Notes: generated from the letters alone by a model not told the origin. 64,000 bases of DNA from JAJPKK01 sp963824905 (GCA_963824905.1 CAWGRH010000019.1:124001-188000), one strand, 5' to 3'. Shown: positions 44,774-54,175, counted from the stretch's first letter. A program made the numbers and translations.

Positions 44774-45382
44774 ATGATCATTCCGTCGCTGTTCTTCTAC
44801 CTCTTTGCCGGCGTCTGCATCGCCTCTGCGGTGATGGTGATCTCGGCGAAGAACCCCGTGCATTCCGTGCTGTACCTGATCCTCGCCTTCGTCAACGCGG
44901 CCGGCCTGTTCGTGCTGATGGGGGCCGAGTTCCTGGCGATGATCCTCATCGTCGTCTATGTCGGCGCGGTCGCGGTGTTGTTCCTGTTCGTGGTGATGAT
45001 GCTCGACATCGACTTCGCCGAGCTGCGGCAGGGCTTCCTCAACTACATGCCGATCGGCGGCGTCATCGCCTTCATCTTTCTGTTCGAGCTTTTGCTGGTG
45101 CTGGGCGCCTGGGTGATCGGCCCGGAGGTCGTGCGCACCGCCCCGATCCCGAGCCTCGACACGGTGACGAACACCGCCGCCCTCGGCGAGGTGCTCTACA
45201 CCCGCTACATTTACTATTTCCAGATTGCGGGGGTCGTCCTGCTGATTGCCATGATCGGCGCGATCGTGCTCACATTGCGCCACAAGCCCAACGTCAGGCG
45301 GCAGAACGTCGCCGAGCAGGTCGCCCGCACCACGGCGACCGCGATCGAAATCCGCCAGGTGCGGCCGGGGCAGGGGATCTAG
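44774..45382 (+). CDS. nuoJ: NADH-quinone oxidoreductase subunit J
   Basis: 202-residue membrane subunit (ND6 homologue), with five hydrophobic helices and the conserved NPVHSVLYLILAFVNAAGLF and ILIVVYVGAVAVLFLFVVMM segments, the latter including the region of the pi-bulge helix. I chose ATG 44774; the in-frame sequence before it overlaps nuoI. The cytoplasmic tail RHKPNVRRQNVAEQVART is usual. Confidence 0.95.
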   Translation: MIIPSLFFYLFAGVCIASAVMVISAKNPVHSVLYLILAFVNAAGLFVLMGAEFLAMILIVVYVGAVAVLFLFVVMMLDIDFAELRQGFLNYMPIGGVIAFIFLFELLLVLGAWVIGPEVVRTAPIPSLDTVTNTAALGEVLYTRYIYYFQIAGVVLLIAMIGAIVLTLRHKPNVRRQNVAEQVARTTATAIEIRQVRPGQGI

Positions 45383-45385
45383 GCC

Positions 45386-45694
45386 ATGATCGTCGGGCTC
45401 GGTCATTACCTCGTCGTCGCCGCGATCCTGTTCACGCTCGGCATCTTCGGCATCTTCATCAACCGCAAGAACGTCATCGTCATCCTGATGTCGATCGAGC
45501 TCATCCTGCTCGCCGTCAACATCAACCTGGTGGCGTTCTCGACCCATCTCGGCGACATCGTCGGCCAAGTCTATGCGCTGTTCGTCCTTACGGTGGCGGC
45601 GGCTGAGGCGGCGATTGGGCTTGCGATTCTCGTCGTGTTCTACCGTAACCGCGGCTCCATCGCCGTCGAAGACATCAACCTGATGAAGGGCTGA
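45386..45694 (+). CDS. nuoK: NADH-quinone oxidoreductase subunit K
   Basis: 102-residue three-helix membrane subunit (ND4L homologue). The two conserved buried glutamates of the proton path are visible in LMSIELILLAVNINLV and VAAAEAAIGLAILVVFYRN. It starts 3 bp after nuoJ and is followed 7 bp later by nuoL. Complete. Confidence 0.97.
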   Translation: MIVGLGHYLVVAAILFTLGIFGIFINRKNVIVILMSIELILLAVNINLVAFSTHLGDIVGQVYALFVLTVAAAEAAIGLAILVVFYRNRGSIAVEDINLMKG

Positions 45695-45701
45695 CCGCAC
45701 G

Positions 45702-47771
45702 ATGTATCAGGCCATCGTCTTTCTTCCCCTGCTCGGCGCGATCCTCGCCGGGATCATCGCCATGGTCGGGGCGCATCAGCGTTTTCCCGGGGGCCCGCCG
45801 AGCGACGCCGGCCACGGCCACGGGCCGGTGCCCCATGGGGCGGCGCACGAGGCCGCTGGTCACGCCCATGCCGCCCATGACGAACATGAGCCGGCCGAGC
45901 CGCCGGCGATGGGGTCGTATTCCGCCGAGCTGATCACGACGACATTGCTTTTCATCGCGATGGTGCTGTCGTGGATCGCGTTGTGGCGGGTCGGCTTCGG
46001 GCACCAGGATGCCCGCGACGCGATCATGCCGTTCATCGTCTCGGGCGACCTCAAGGTCGACTGGGCGATCCGGGTCGATGCGCTGACCGCGGTCATGCTG
46101 GTCGTGGTGACGACGGTGTCCGCGCTCGTCCACCTCTATTCGATCGGCTACATGGCGGAAGACCCGTACCAGCCGCGGTTCTTCGCCTATCTCTCGATGT
46201 TCACGTTCGCCATGCTGATGCTGGTGACGGCGGACAACCTGGTGCAGCTCTTCTTCGGCTGGGAGGGCGTCGGGCTCGCGAGCTACCTGCTGATCGGCTT
46301 CTGGTACCAGAAGCCGTCGGCGAACGCCGCGGCGATCAAGGCCTTCGTCGTCAACCGCATCGGCGATTTCGGCTTCGCGCTCGGCATCTTCGCGGTCTTT
46401 ATGATGACCGGCGCGGTCGATTTCGACACCATCTTCGCGCAGGCGCCGACGCTCACGGGCAAGACCATCCACCTCATCGCATGGGACTTCGATGCGCCGA
46501 CCCTGATCTGCCTCCTCCTGTTCATGGGCGCGATGGGCAAGTCGGCGCAGTTCCTGCTGCACACCTGGCTCCCGGACGCCATGGAAGGGCCGACCCCGGT
46601 GTCGGCGCTGATCCATGCCGCCACCATGGTGACGGCGGGCGTCTTCATGGTGGCGCGGCTCTCACCGCTGTTCGAGCTTTCGGAGACGGCGCGGACCTTC
46701 GTCGTCATCATCGGCGCCACCACCGCGATGTTCGCGGCGACCGTCGCGCTCGTCCAGAACGACATCAAGAAGATCGTCGCGTATTCGACCTGCTCGCAGC
46801 TCGGCTACATGTTCGTCGCGATGGGCGTCGGCGCCTATTCGATCGGCATGTATCACCTCTTCACCCACGCCTTCTTCAAGGCGCTGCTGTTCCTCGGCTC
46901 CGGCTCGGTGATCACCGCGATGCATCACGAGCAGGACATCCGCATGATGGGCGGCCTGCGCACCAAGATACCCTTCACGTATGTGATGATGGTGGTCGGC
47001 ACCCTCGCGCTCACCGGCTTTCCGCTGACCGCCGGCTATTTCTCCAAGGACGCCATCATCGAGGCGGCCAACGCCAGCAAGAATCCCGCAGCCTTCTACG
47101 GCTACCTGATGACGCTCGTCGCCGCAGGCCTTACCGCGTTCTATTCGTGGCGGCTGGTGCTCAAGACCTTCCACGGCCGGCCGCACGACGAGGCGCATTT
47201 CGAGGCGGCCCATGAGAGCCCGCGCTCGATGCTCATTCCGTTGTTCGTGCTCGCGGTGGGCGCGATCCTCGCGGGGTACCCATTCTACCAAATCTTCGCA
47301 GGGTCGGGGATCGAGAACTTCTTCCGCGACTCGCTCAAGCTCAACACCGAGGTGCTCGAAGCGATGCACCACGACAGCAATGTCTGGATTTCCTCGCTGC
47401 CGACGGTCGCGATGGCGGTCGGCTTCGGCGTGGCGTGGCTGTTCTACATCCGTCGCCCGGACATCCCGGTCGAGCTCGCGCGCCAGCAGCCGGTGCTCTA
47501 CCAGTTCCTGCTCAACAAGTGGTACTTCGACGAGATCTACGACTTCCTCATCGTTCGTCCGACGCTGTGGCTCGGCCGCCTGTTGTGGAAGGGCGGCGAC
47601 GGCTGGCTGATCGACGGCTTCGGTCCTGACGGGGTGTCGGCGCGGGTGCTCGACGTCACCCGCAACGTGGTGCGGCTGCAGACCGGCTACATGTACCACT
47701 ACGCCTTCGCCATGCTGATCGGCGTCGCCGCCTTCATCACCTGGTTCATGTTCGCGGCGGGAGGCCACTGA
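45702..47771 (+). CDS. nuoL: NADH-quinone oxidoreductase subunit L
   Basis: 689-residue antiporter-like membrane subunit (ND5 homologue) with the long lateral helix at its C-terminal side. Conserved segments include YSIGYMAEDPYQPRFFAYLS, LFFGWEGVGLASYLLIGFWY and LHTWLPDAMEGPTPVSALIH. Between the first two membrane helices it has a loop of about 45 residues (25-70) with nine histidines, from AHQRF through GHGHGPVPHGAAHE to AHDEHEPAEPP, a departure from the E. coli protein. Its stop overlaps the nuoM start. Confidence 0.96.
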   Translation: MYQAIVFLPLLGAILAGIIAMVGAHQRFPGGPPSDAGHGHGPVPHGAAHEAAGHAHAAHDEHEPAEPPAMGSYSAELITTTLLFIAMVLSWIALWRVGFGHQDARDAIMPFIVSGDLKVDWAIRVDALTAVMLVVVTTVSALVHLYSIGYMAEDPYQPRFFAYLSMFTFAMLMLVTADNLVQLFFGWEGVGLASYLLIGFWYQKPSANAAAIKAFVVNRIGDFGFALGIFAVFMMTGAVDFDTIFAQAPTLTGKTIHLIAWDFDAPTLICLLLFMGAMGKSAQFLLHTWLPDAMEGPTPVSALIHAATMVTAGVFMVARLSPLFELSETARTFVVIIGATTAMFAATVALVQNDIKKIVAYSTCSQLGYMFVAMGVGAYSIGMYHLFTHAFFKALLFLGSGSVITAMHHEQDIRMMGGLRTKIPFTYVMMVVGTLALTGFPLTAGYFSKDAIIEAANASKNPAAFYGYLMTLVAAGLTAFYSWRLVLKTFHGRPHDEAHFEAAHESPRSMLIPLFVLAVGAILAGYPFYQIFAGSGIENFFRDSLKLNTEVLEAMHHDSNVWISSLPTVAMAVGFGVAWLFYIRRPDIPVELARQQPVLYQFLLNKWYFDEIYDFLIVRPTLWLGRLLWKGGDGWLIDGFGPDGVSARVLDVTRNVVRLQTGYMYHYAFAMLIGVAAFITWFMFAAGGH

Positions 47772-49276
47772 TGGCAAGCTGGCCGATCCTCTCCGTCACT
47801 ACCTTCCTGCCGCTCCTCGGGGCGCTGCTGATCATTCTCATGCCGGCCGAGGATGCCTCGGTCGCCCGCAATGCGCGCTGGGTCGCGCTGTGGACGACGC
47901 TGATCACGCTCGCGATCTCGCTGATCCTGGTGTGGCGCTTCGATCCGAGCTCGGCCGAATTCCAGTTCGTCGAGCGCAAGCCGTGGCTCACCAGCACCAT
48001 CAGCTACCACATGGGCGTCGACGGCATCTCGCTGCCATTCGTCATCCTCACCACCGCGCTGATGCCGATCTGCATCATCGCGAGCTGGCTGCCGATCCAG
48101 CGCCGGGTGAAGGAGTACATGATCGCCTTCCTGGTGCTCGAGACGCTGATGGTCGGCACCTTCTGCGCGCTCGACCTCACGCTGTTCTACCTGTTCTTCG
48201 AGGGCGGCCTGATCCCGATGTTCCTCATCATCGGCATCTGGGGCGGCCCGCGCCGGGTCTATGCGAGCTTCAAGTTCTTCCTCTACACCTTCCTCGGCTC
48301 GGTGCTGATGCTGCTCGCCATCATGGCGATGTACTGGGATGCCGGCACCACCGACATACCCATGCTGCTGCGCCACGCCTTCCCGCGGTCGCTGCAGACC
48401 TGGGCGTGGCTCGCCTTCTTCGCTTCGTTCGCGGTGAAGATGCCGATGTGGCCGGTCCATACCTGGCTGCCCGACGCGCATGTCGAAGCGCCGACCGCGG
48501 GCTCGGTGATCCTCGCGGCGATCCTGCTGAAGATGGGCGGCTACGGCTTCCTGCGCTTCTCGCTCCCGATGTTCCCCGAGGCCTCGGTCGCCTTCGCGCC
48601 GCTCGTCTTCACGCTCTCGGTGGTCGCCATCATCTACACCTCGCTCGTCGCGCTGGTGCAGGAGGACATGAAGAAGCTCATCGCCTACTCCTCGGTGGCG
48701 CATATGGGCTTCGTCACCATGGGCATCTTCGCCGCGACCACGCAGGGCGTGGCCGGCGGCATCTTCCAGATGATCTCCCACGGCATCGTGTCGGGCGCGC
48801 TGTTCCTCTGCGTCGGCGTCGTCTACGACCGCATGCACACCCGCGAGATCGCCGCCTATGGCGGGCTCGTCAACCGCATGCCGCTCTATGCGGCGGCCTT
48901 CATGGTGTTCACCCTCGCCAATGTCGGGCTGCCCGGGACGTCGGGCTTCATCGGCGAGTTCATGACGCTCCTCGGCACCTTCCGGATCAACCCCTCGGTT
49001 GCGTTCTTCGCGACGCTCGGCGTGATCCTGTCGGCCTGCTACGCGCTGTGGCTCTACCGCAAGGTGATCTTCGGCACGCTCAAGCCCGCGCTCGCCGCGA
49101 TGACCGATCTCGACGGGCGCGAGCTCCTCACGCTCACCCCGCTCGTCGTGCTCACCCTCCTGATCGGCTTCTATCCGAAGCCGGTCCTCGACATGTCGGC
49201 GGCGTCGGTGACGGCGCTGCTCGACAGTTTCCATCAGGCGATCGGCGCGGCGAAGACCGCGGCGCTGGCGCATTAA
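47771..49276 (+). CDS. nuoM: NADH-quinone oxidoreductase subunit M
   Basis: 501-residue antiporter-like subunit (ND4 homologue) with about 14 hydrophobic helices. Diagnostic segments are YHMGVDGISLPFVILTTALM, FEGGLIPMFLIIGIWGG, HTWLPDAHVEAPTAGSVILA and YSSVAHMGFVTMGIF. The first base overlaps the nuoL stop. All key Lys, Glu and His residues of the proton path appear present. Confidence 0.97.
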   Translation: MASWPILSVTTFLPLLGALLIILMPAEDASVARNARWVALWTTLITLAISLILVWRFDPSSAEFQFVERKPWLTSTISYHMGVDGISLPFVILTTALMPICIIASWLPIQRRVKEYMIAFLVLETLMVGTFCALDLTLFYLFFEGGLIPMFLIIGIWGGPRRVYASFKFFLYTFLGSVLMLLAIMAMYWDAGTTDIPMLLRHAFPRSLQTWAWLAFFASFAVKMPMWPVHTWLPDAHVEAPTAGSVILAAILLKMGGYGFLRFSLPMFPEASVAFAPLVFTLSVVAIIYTSLVALVQEDMKKLIAYSSVAHMGFVTMGIFAATTQGVAGGIFQMISHGIVSGALFLCVGVVYDRMHTREIAAYGGLVNRMPLYAAAFMVFTLANVGLPGTSGFIGEFMTLLGTFRINPSVAFFATLGVILSACYALWLYRKVIFGTLKPALAAMTDLDGRELLTLTPLVVLTLLIGFYPKPVLDMSAASVTALLDSFHQAIGAAKTAALAH

Positions 49277-49285
49277 GGCTTCGCG

Positions 49286-50722
49286 ATGACCGAAGGCTTC
49301 AACTTTGCCGCCGTCTATCCGGTGCTGCCGGAGCTGATCCTGGTGGTCGGCGCCATGGCGCTCCTGATGATCGGCGCCTGGCGCGGCGACCGCACCACCT
49401 CGGGGCTTTCCGGGCTCGCCGTGATGCTGCTGGTGGTCGCCGGCGTGCTGATCGCCACGATGGGTGGCGAGAAGACCGTCGCCTTCGGCGGCAGCTTCGT
49501 CGTCGACCGCTTCGCCAAGTTCCTCAAGCTGCTGGTGCTGGTCGGCTCGATCGGCGCGATTTTGCTTTCGGTCGAGTTCCGCCGTGATATCGACCGGCGC
49601 AGGTTCGAATATCCGATCCTGATCCTGCTCGCGACCGCAGGCATGCTGCTGCTGATCTCGGCCGGCGACCTGATCGCGCTTTATCTCGGCTTCGAGACCA
49701 TGAGCCTTGCGCTTTATGTGCTCGCCGCGATCGACCGCGACAGCGCGCGCGCCACCGAAGCCGGCCTGAAATACTTCGTCCTCGGCGCGCTCTCCTCGGG
49801 CATGCTGCTCTATGGCGCCTCGCTGATCTACGGCTTCGCCGGCACGGTGAGCTTCCCCGGCATTGCGACCGCCGCCGAATCGGCGGGGATCGGGCTCATC
49901 TTCGGGCTCGTCTTCCTGTTCGCCGGTCTCTGCTTCAAGGTCTCGGCGGTGCCGTTCCACATGTGGACGCCCGACGTCTACCAGGGCGCGCCAACCCCGG
50001 TCACCGCGTTCTTCGCCGCGGCGCCGAAGGTCGCGGCGATCGCGATCTTCATGCGGGTGTCGATCACGGCGTTTCCGGCGATCTCGACGCAGTGGCAGCA
50101 GATCGTCGTCTTCGTGTCGATCGCCTCGATGGCGCTCGGGTCGTTCGCCGCCATCGGCCAGCGCAACATCAAGCGGCTGATGGCCTATTCCTCGATCGGC
50201 CACATGGGCTTCGCCCTCGTCGGGCTCGCCGCCGGGACGAGCGAAGGCATCCAGGGCGTGCTCGTCTACATGGCGATCTACGTCACGATGACGCTCGGCA
50301 CCTTCGCCTGCATCATCTCCATGCGTCGCAAGGGCAAGGCGGTGGAGGACCTGACCGACCTCGCCGGGCTCGCCCGCACCAAGCCGGTGACGGCGTTCTT
50401 CTTCGCCATGCTGATGTTCTCGATGGCCGGCGTGCCGCCGCTCGCGGGCTTCTTCGCCAAGTTCTACGTGTTCCTCGCCGCGATCCAGGCCGGCCTGTTC
50501 ACGCTCGCCGTACTCGGCGTGATTTCCAGCGTGGTGGGCGCGTATTACTATCTGCTGATCGTCAAGATCATGTATTTCGACGAACCCGTCGACGCTTTCG
50601 ATCCGACGCCGAGCGAGCTGTCGACCGTGCTCGGCATCTCCGGCCTCGCGGTGCTGCTGTTCTTCGTCTACCCGTCCCCGCTGGTAAACGCCGCGGGCGT
50701 GGCTGCGAAGTCGTTGTTTTAG
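49286..50722 (+). CDS. nuoN: NADH-quinone oxidoreductase subunit N
   Basis: 478-residue antiporter-like subunit (ND2 homologue), last of the operon. It has the conserved LISAGDLIALYLGFETMSLA, MWTPDVYQGAPTPVTAFFA and NIKRLMAYSSIGHMGFALVG segments. Length fits alphaproteobacteria. With nuoA-M it gives a complete 14-subunit complex I with no gene missing or interrupted. A palindromic repeat element follows before birA. Confidence 0.97.
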   Translation: MTEGFNFAAVYPVLPELILVVGAMALLMIGAWRGDRTTSGLSGLAVMLLVVAGVLIATMGGEKTVAFGGSFVVDRFAKFLKLLVLVGSIGAILLSVEFRRDIDRRRFEYPILILLATAGMLLLISAGDLIALYLGFETMSLALYVLAAIDRDSARATEAGLKYFVLGALSSGMLLYGASLIYGFAGTVSFPGIATAAESAGIGLIFGLVFLFAGLCFKVSAVPFHMWTPDVYQGAPTPVTAFFAAAPKVAAIAIFMRVSITAFPAISTQWQQIVVFVSIASMALGSFAAIGQRNIKRLMAYSSIGHMGFALVGLAAGTSEGIQGVLVYMAIYVTMTLGTFACIISMRRKGKAVEDLTDLAGLARTKPVTAFFFAMLMFSMAGVPPLAGFFAKFYVFLAAIQAGLFTLAVLGVISSVVGAYYYLLIVKIMYFDEPVDAFDPTPSELSTVLGISGLAVLLFFVYPSPLVNAAGVAAKSLF

Positions 50723-50759
50723 GGCGTTGCTCCCGGAATGCGACCCGTTCCTAACTGAG

Positions 50760-50858
50760 CGTCATGGCCGGGCTTGTCCGGCTTGTCCCGGCCACCCCGA
50801 TAAGATGGCACGGCGGTGCTCCGATATCGGGGTCGCCGGGACAAGCCCGGCGATGACG
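50760..50858. repeat. Nested palindromic element between nuoN and birA
   Basis: Two 20-bp arms, CGTCATGGCCGGGCTTGTCC (50760-50779) and its complement at 50839-50858, match at 19 of 20 positions. A second nested pair, 50782-50801 and 50826-50845, also matches at 19 of 20. The left side contains a partial duplication of GGCTTGTCC. This is the same style of mosaic palindrome seen in Bradyrhizobium intergenic regions and may mark the end of the nuo transcript. Confidence 0.8.
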
Positions 50859-50905
50859 GTTTGGGGTGCGTCACGCGCTTTTCTACGTTCTTTCGCCGAG
50901 ACGGA

Positions 50906-51686
50906 ATGAAGCCCTCCGACCTTACGTGCAACACCCCGCCGGCCCAGCCGCCGGTCATCCACCTCGACAGCGTCGATTCCACCAATGCCGAGGCGCTGCG
51001 CCGTGCCCGCGCCGGGACGCGCGAGCCGCTGTGGGTCGTCGCCACCACCCAGACCGCGGGCCGCGGCCGGCGCGGCCGTGCCTGGGTGTCGCCTCCGGGC
51101 AACCTCTATGCGAGCCTGCTGCTGGTCGATCCCGCGCCGGCCGCGGTGGCGCCACAGCTTGCCTTCGTCGCCGGGCTTGCGGTTCACGATGCCTGCGCAG
51201 CGCTCGCTCCCGGCGTTGCCGATGCGCTCCGGCTCAAATGGCCCAACGACCTCCTGTGCGCTGGCGCCAAGATCGCCGGCATCCTGATCGAGGGGGAGGC
51301 GGTCGTCGGACGGAATCGCCGCCGTGATCGGCATCGGCGTCAACTGCCGCCATCACCCGGACGCGGTCGAGCACCCCGCGACCGATTTCGCAGCGCAGGG
51401 AGCCCCGATCGCAGCCCCCGCGCTCCTCGACGCGCTGCGGCGGACCATGGCGGCGCGGCTCGCCGAATGGGACCGCGGGGCGGGCTTTGCCGCGATCCGC
51501 AGCGCCTGGCTCGCCCGGGCCGCCGGTCTCGGCCAGGCGATGCGCGCGCGGTTGCCAGATCGTGAGGCGATCGGCGTGTTCGAGGCGATCGACGAGGCCG
51601 GGCGCCTCATCCTGCGGCTCGCCGACGGGCGGCGCGAGGTCATCACCGCCGGCGAGGTGTTTCCGGTAGGCGAGGAACCGGCTTGA
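50906..51686 (+). CDS. birA: Biotin-[acetyl-CoA-carboxylase] ligase, frameshifted in the middle
   Basis: Attaches biotin to carboxylase carrier domains. It lacks an N-terminal repressor helix-turn-helix. Motifs: VIHLDSVDSTNAEALRRA, TQTAGRGRRGRAWVSPPGNL (biotin/ATP loop) and LRLKWPNDLLCAGAKIAGIL. The frame breaks after EGEAVVG. The expected continuation, GIAAVIGIGVNCRHHPDAVE and on to ITAGEVFPVGEEPA, is read one frame over to 51686. The extra base is at about 51311 (net +1); corrected length is about 259 residues. nuoN-birA-RNase J is a common Rhizobiales order. Loss of the only birA would be expected to be lethal, so sequence error is likely. Confidence 0.88.
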
Positions 51687-51717
51687 CCGCGCCCTGTCGC
51701 GGTGCACCATTGCGCCG

Positions 51718-53388
51718 ATGATCTCTCCACAAGAAGAACTCGTCTTTGCGCCGCTCGGTGGCGTCGGCGAGATCGGTATGAATCTGTCGCTCTACGGCCT
51801 CGGCACCGAGCGCAGCAAGAAATGGCTGGCGGTCGACCTCGGCGTCGCCTTCGCCGGCGACGACCTGCCCGGCGTCGACCTCATCATGCCTGAGGTCCGC
51901 TTCGTGGTCGAAGAGCGGCGCAACCTCGTCGGGCTGGTGCTCACCCATGCCCACGAGGATCATTTCGGCGCGCTCCTCGATCTCTGGCCGCGGCTCAAAG
52001 TGCCGGTCTATGCGACCCCCTTCACCGCGGCGCTCCTCGAGGCGAAGCGCCAATCGGAGCCCGGCGCGCCGGACATTCCGGTCAAGGTGGTGCCGCTCGG
52101 CGGCCGCATCACGCTCGGACCGTTCGACATCGAGTTCGTGTCGGTCGCCCATTCGATCCCGGAATCGAACGCACTGATCATCCGCACCAGCCGCGGCGCG
52201 GTGCTCCACACCGGCGACTGGAAGCTCGATCCGACCCCGGTGATCGGGCCGCCGACCGATGAAGCCAAGCTCCGCGCGCTCGGCGAGGCCGGCTGCCTCG
52301 CCGTGGTCGGCGATTCCACCAATGCCGTGCGCGACGGGCGCTCGCCCTCGGAGACCGAGGTCGCGGCGACCCTCAAGACCCTGATCGCGAACGCGCCGGC
52401 GCGGGTCGCCGTGACGACCTTCGCCTCCAACGTCGCCCGCCTTCGCGCCGTCGCCGACGCCGCCCGCGCCTGCGACCGCGAGGTGGTCGTCGTCGGCCGC
52501 GCCATGGACCGGATCGTCCAGGTCGCCCGCGAGACCGGATATCTCGAGGGCGTGCAGGATTTCCGCGGCACCGATGCCTACGGCTATCTGCCACGCGACA
52601 AGGTGGTCGCGCTGTGCACCGGAAGCCAGGGCGAGGCCAGGGCGGCGCTCGCGCGCATTGCCCTCGACGAGCATCCCGACGTCACTCTCGCCGCGGGCGA
52701 CCGGGTGATCTTCTCCTCGCGCACCATTCCCGGCAACGAGAAAGCGGTCGGCAAGGTGGTCAACGGCCTCGTCCGCCAGGGCATCGAGATCATCACCGAC
52801 CGCACCCATCTCGTCCACGTGTCCGGCCATCCGCGCCGCGCCGAGGTGGCCGACCTCTACGCTTGGGTGAAGCCACGCATCGCCGTGCCCGTCCATGGCG
52901 AGGCGCTGCACCTTGCCGAGCACGCCGCGCTCGCCCGCAAGGCGGGGGTGCCGGAGCAGGTCATCTGCAGCAACGGCGACGTGGTGCGGCTCGCGCCGGG
53001 GCCGGCGGCCATCGTCGACGAGGTGCCGCAGGGGCGCCTCTACAAGGATGGCCGGCTGATCATTGACGGCGAGACCCGCACCGTCGCCGACCGGCGGCGG
53101 CTGAGCTTCGTCGGCATCGTCTCGGTCGCCGTCGCGCTCGACGACGCCGGCACGATCGTCGGCGATCCTGAGGTCGAATTGATCGGCATCCCCGAGACCG
53201 GCGTGCTCGGTGACTCCATCCACGACCTCGCCTTCGAGGCCGTGGTCGATACCGTCAAACAGCTGCCGCGGGCGCGGCGGCGCGATCCCGATGCGGTCGA
53301 GGAGGCGGTCAAGCGCGCGGTGCGCGCCGCGATCGCCGCCAACTGGGGCAAGAAGCCCATGTGCCTGGTTCACATATTGACGGTATGA
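51718..53388 (+). CDS. rnj: Ribonuclease J
   Basis: 556-residue metallo-beta-lactamase/beta-CASP nuclease acting in RNA processing and decay (endonuclease and 5' exonuclease). The metal-binding motif THAHEDHFGA is intact, followed by the SVAHSIPESNALII and HTGDWKLDPTPV segments. The beta-CASP region has TTFASNVARL, ALCTGSQGEARAAL and FSSRTIPGNE. A C-terminal HVSGHPRRAEVADLY completes the family pattern. It sits between birA and the epimerase gene, the usual Rhizobiales order. Confidence 0.94.
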   Translation: MISPQEELVFAPLGGVGEIGMNLSLYGLGTERSKKWLAVDLGVAFAGDDLPGVDLIMPEVRFVVEERRNLVGLVLTHAHEDHFGALLDLWPRLKVPVYATPFTAALLEAKRQSEPGAPDIPVKVVPLGGRITLGPFDIEFVSVAHSIPESNALIIRTSRGAVLHTGDWKLDPTPVIGPPTDEAKLRALGEAGCLAVVGDSTNAVRDGRSPSETEVAATLKTLIANAPARVAVTTFASNVARLRAVADAARACDREVVVVGRAMDRIVQVARETGYLEGVQDFRGTDAYGYLPRDKVVALCTGSQGEARAALARIALDEHPDVTLAAGDRVIFSSRTIPGNEKAVGKVVNGLVRQGIEIITDRTHLVHVSGHPRRAEVADLYAWVKPRIAVPVHGEALHLAEHAALARKAGVPEQVICSNGDVVRLAPGPAAIVDEVPQGRLYKDGRLIIDGETRTVADRRRLSFVGIVSVAVALDDAGTIVGDPEVELIGIPETGVLGDSIHDLAFEAVVDTVKQLPRARRRDPDAVEEAVKRAVRAAIAANWGKKPMCLVHILTV

Positions 53389-53422
53389 TGCGTAAAACAT
53401 CCATCACGGCAGGCGGAGAACG

Positions 53423-53827
53423 ATGATCGGCAGGCTCAATCACGTCGCCATCGCAGTGCGCGACATCGCCTCGGCGACCAAGCTCTACCGCGATACCCTC
53501 GGCGCCGACGTCTCGGCGGCGGAGCCCCAGGCCGAGCACGGGGTGACGACGGTGTTCATCACGCTCCCCAACACCAAGATCGAGCTTCTGGAGCCGCTCG
53601 GCGCCAACTCGCCGATCGCGAAGTTTTTGGAGCGCAATCCCGACGGCGGCATCCACCACGTCTGCTACGAGGTCGACGACATCATCGCGGTGCGCGACCG
53701 CCTCAAGGCCGACGGCGCGCGCGTGCTCGGCAGCGGCGAGCCGAAGATCGGCGCCCACGGCAAGCGCGTGCTGTTCCTGCACCCGAAGGACTTCCTCGGC
53801 ACGCTGGTCGAGCTCGAAGAGGCGTAA
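53423..53827 (+). CDS. mce: Methylmalonyl-CoA epimerase
   Basis: 134-residue vicinal-oxygen-chelate protein interconverting (R)- and (S)-methylmalonyl-CoA in propionyl-CoA breakdown. It begins IGRLNHVAIAVRDIASATKL, with metal-binding His in the LNHVAIAV strand, GGIHHVCYEVDDI and a C-terminal glutamate in GTLVELEEA. Length is normal. It stands between RNase J and the DUF1467 gene, as in related genomes. Its last codons are part of a short tandem repeat that continues into the gap. Confidence 0.93.
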   Translation: MIGRLNHVAIAVRDIASATKLYRDTLGADVSAAEPQAEHGVTTVFITLPNTKIELLEPLGANSPIAKFLERNPDGGIHHVCYEVDDIIAVRDRLKADGARVLGSGEPKIGAHGKRVLFLHPKDFLGTLVELEEA

Positions 53828-53890
53828 GGTCGAACAGGCCTATCGTTGAAGAGGCGTAGCGGTGTAGAGGCGTAGCGGTGAGGCGTAACG
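53819..53890 (+). repeat. GAGGCGTA tandem repeat from the 3' end of mce into the gap
   Basis: The octamer GAGGCGTA, which includes the last codons and stop of mce, recurs at 53819, 53851, 53867 and 53880. The last copies belong to a 16-bp unit (GAGGCGTAGCGGTGTA). The array ends just before the TTG start of the DUF1467 gene. It looks like local slippage duplication of the gene end. Confidence 0.7.
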
Positions 53891-54175
53891 TTGTCCTGGA
53901 CCACGATTCTCGCGATCTATTTCATCGTCTGGTGGCTCGTCCTGTTCACGGTGCTGCCGTGGGGCGTGCGCTCCCAGCATGAAGCAGGCGAGGTCACGCC
54001 CGGCACCGATCCCGGCGCGCCGGCAATCACCGGGCTGGTGAAGAAGATGCTCTGGACGACCGTGATCGCGACCATCATCTTCGGCGCGTTCTACTGGGCC
54101 TTCGTCACCCGCGCCATCGATTTTGAGAACCTCGTGACGCTGTGGGGGCTGCTCAGGCCAACGTCGAGCCAGTAG
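53891..54175 (+). CDS. DUF1467 family membrane protein
   Basis: 94-residue protein with two hydrophobic helices (TTILAIYFIVWWLVLFTVLP and TVIATIIFGAFYWAFVTRAI) joined by a polar loop containing GVRSQHEAGEVTPGTDPGAP, the DUF1467 pattern. Function is unknown. It starts with TTG. In related genomes it typically sits directly before proS; here proS is 48 kb away and a BrnTA module follows instead. Confidence 0.85.
   Translation: MSWTTILAIYFIVWWLVLFTVLPWGVRSQHEAGEVTPGTDPGAPAITGLVKKMLWTTVIATIIFGAFYWAFVTRAIDFENLVTLWGLLRPTSSQ

Noticed and set aside
47699..50203. An 834-codon open frame on the minus strand
   Set aside because: It is antisense to nuoM and nuoN, has no recognisable domain and the skewed composition of a shadow frame.
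53819..53890. Short GAGGCGTA repeats as a CRISPR array
   Set aside because: The unit is 8-16 bp with irregular spacing, no spacers of constant length and no cas genes in the window.
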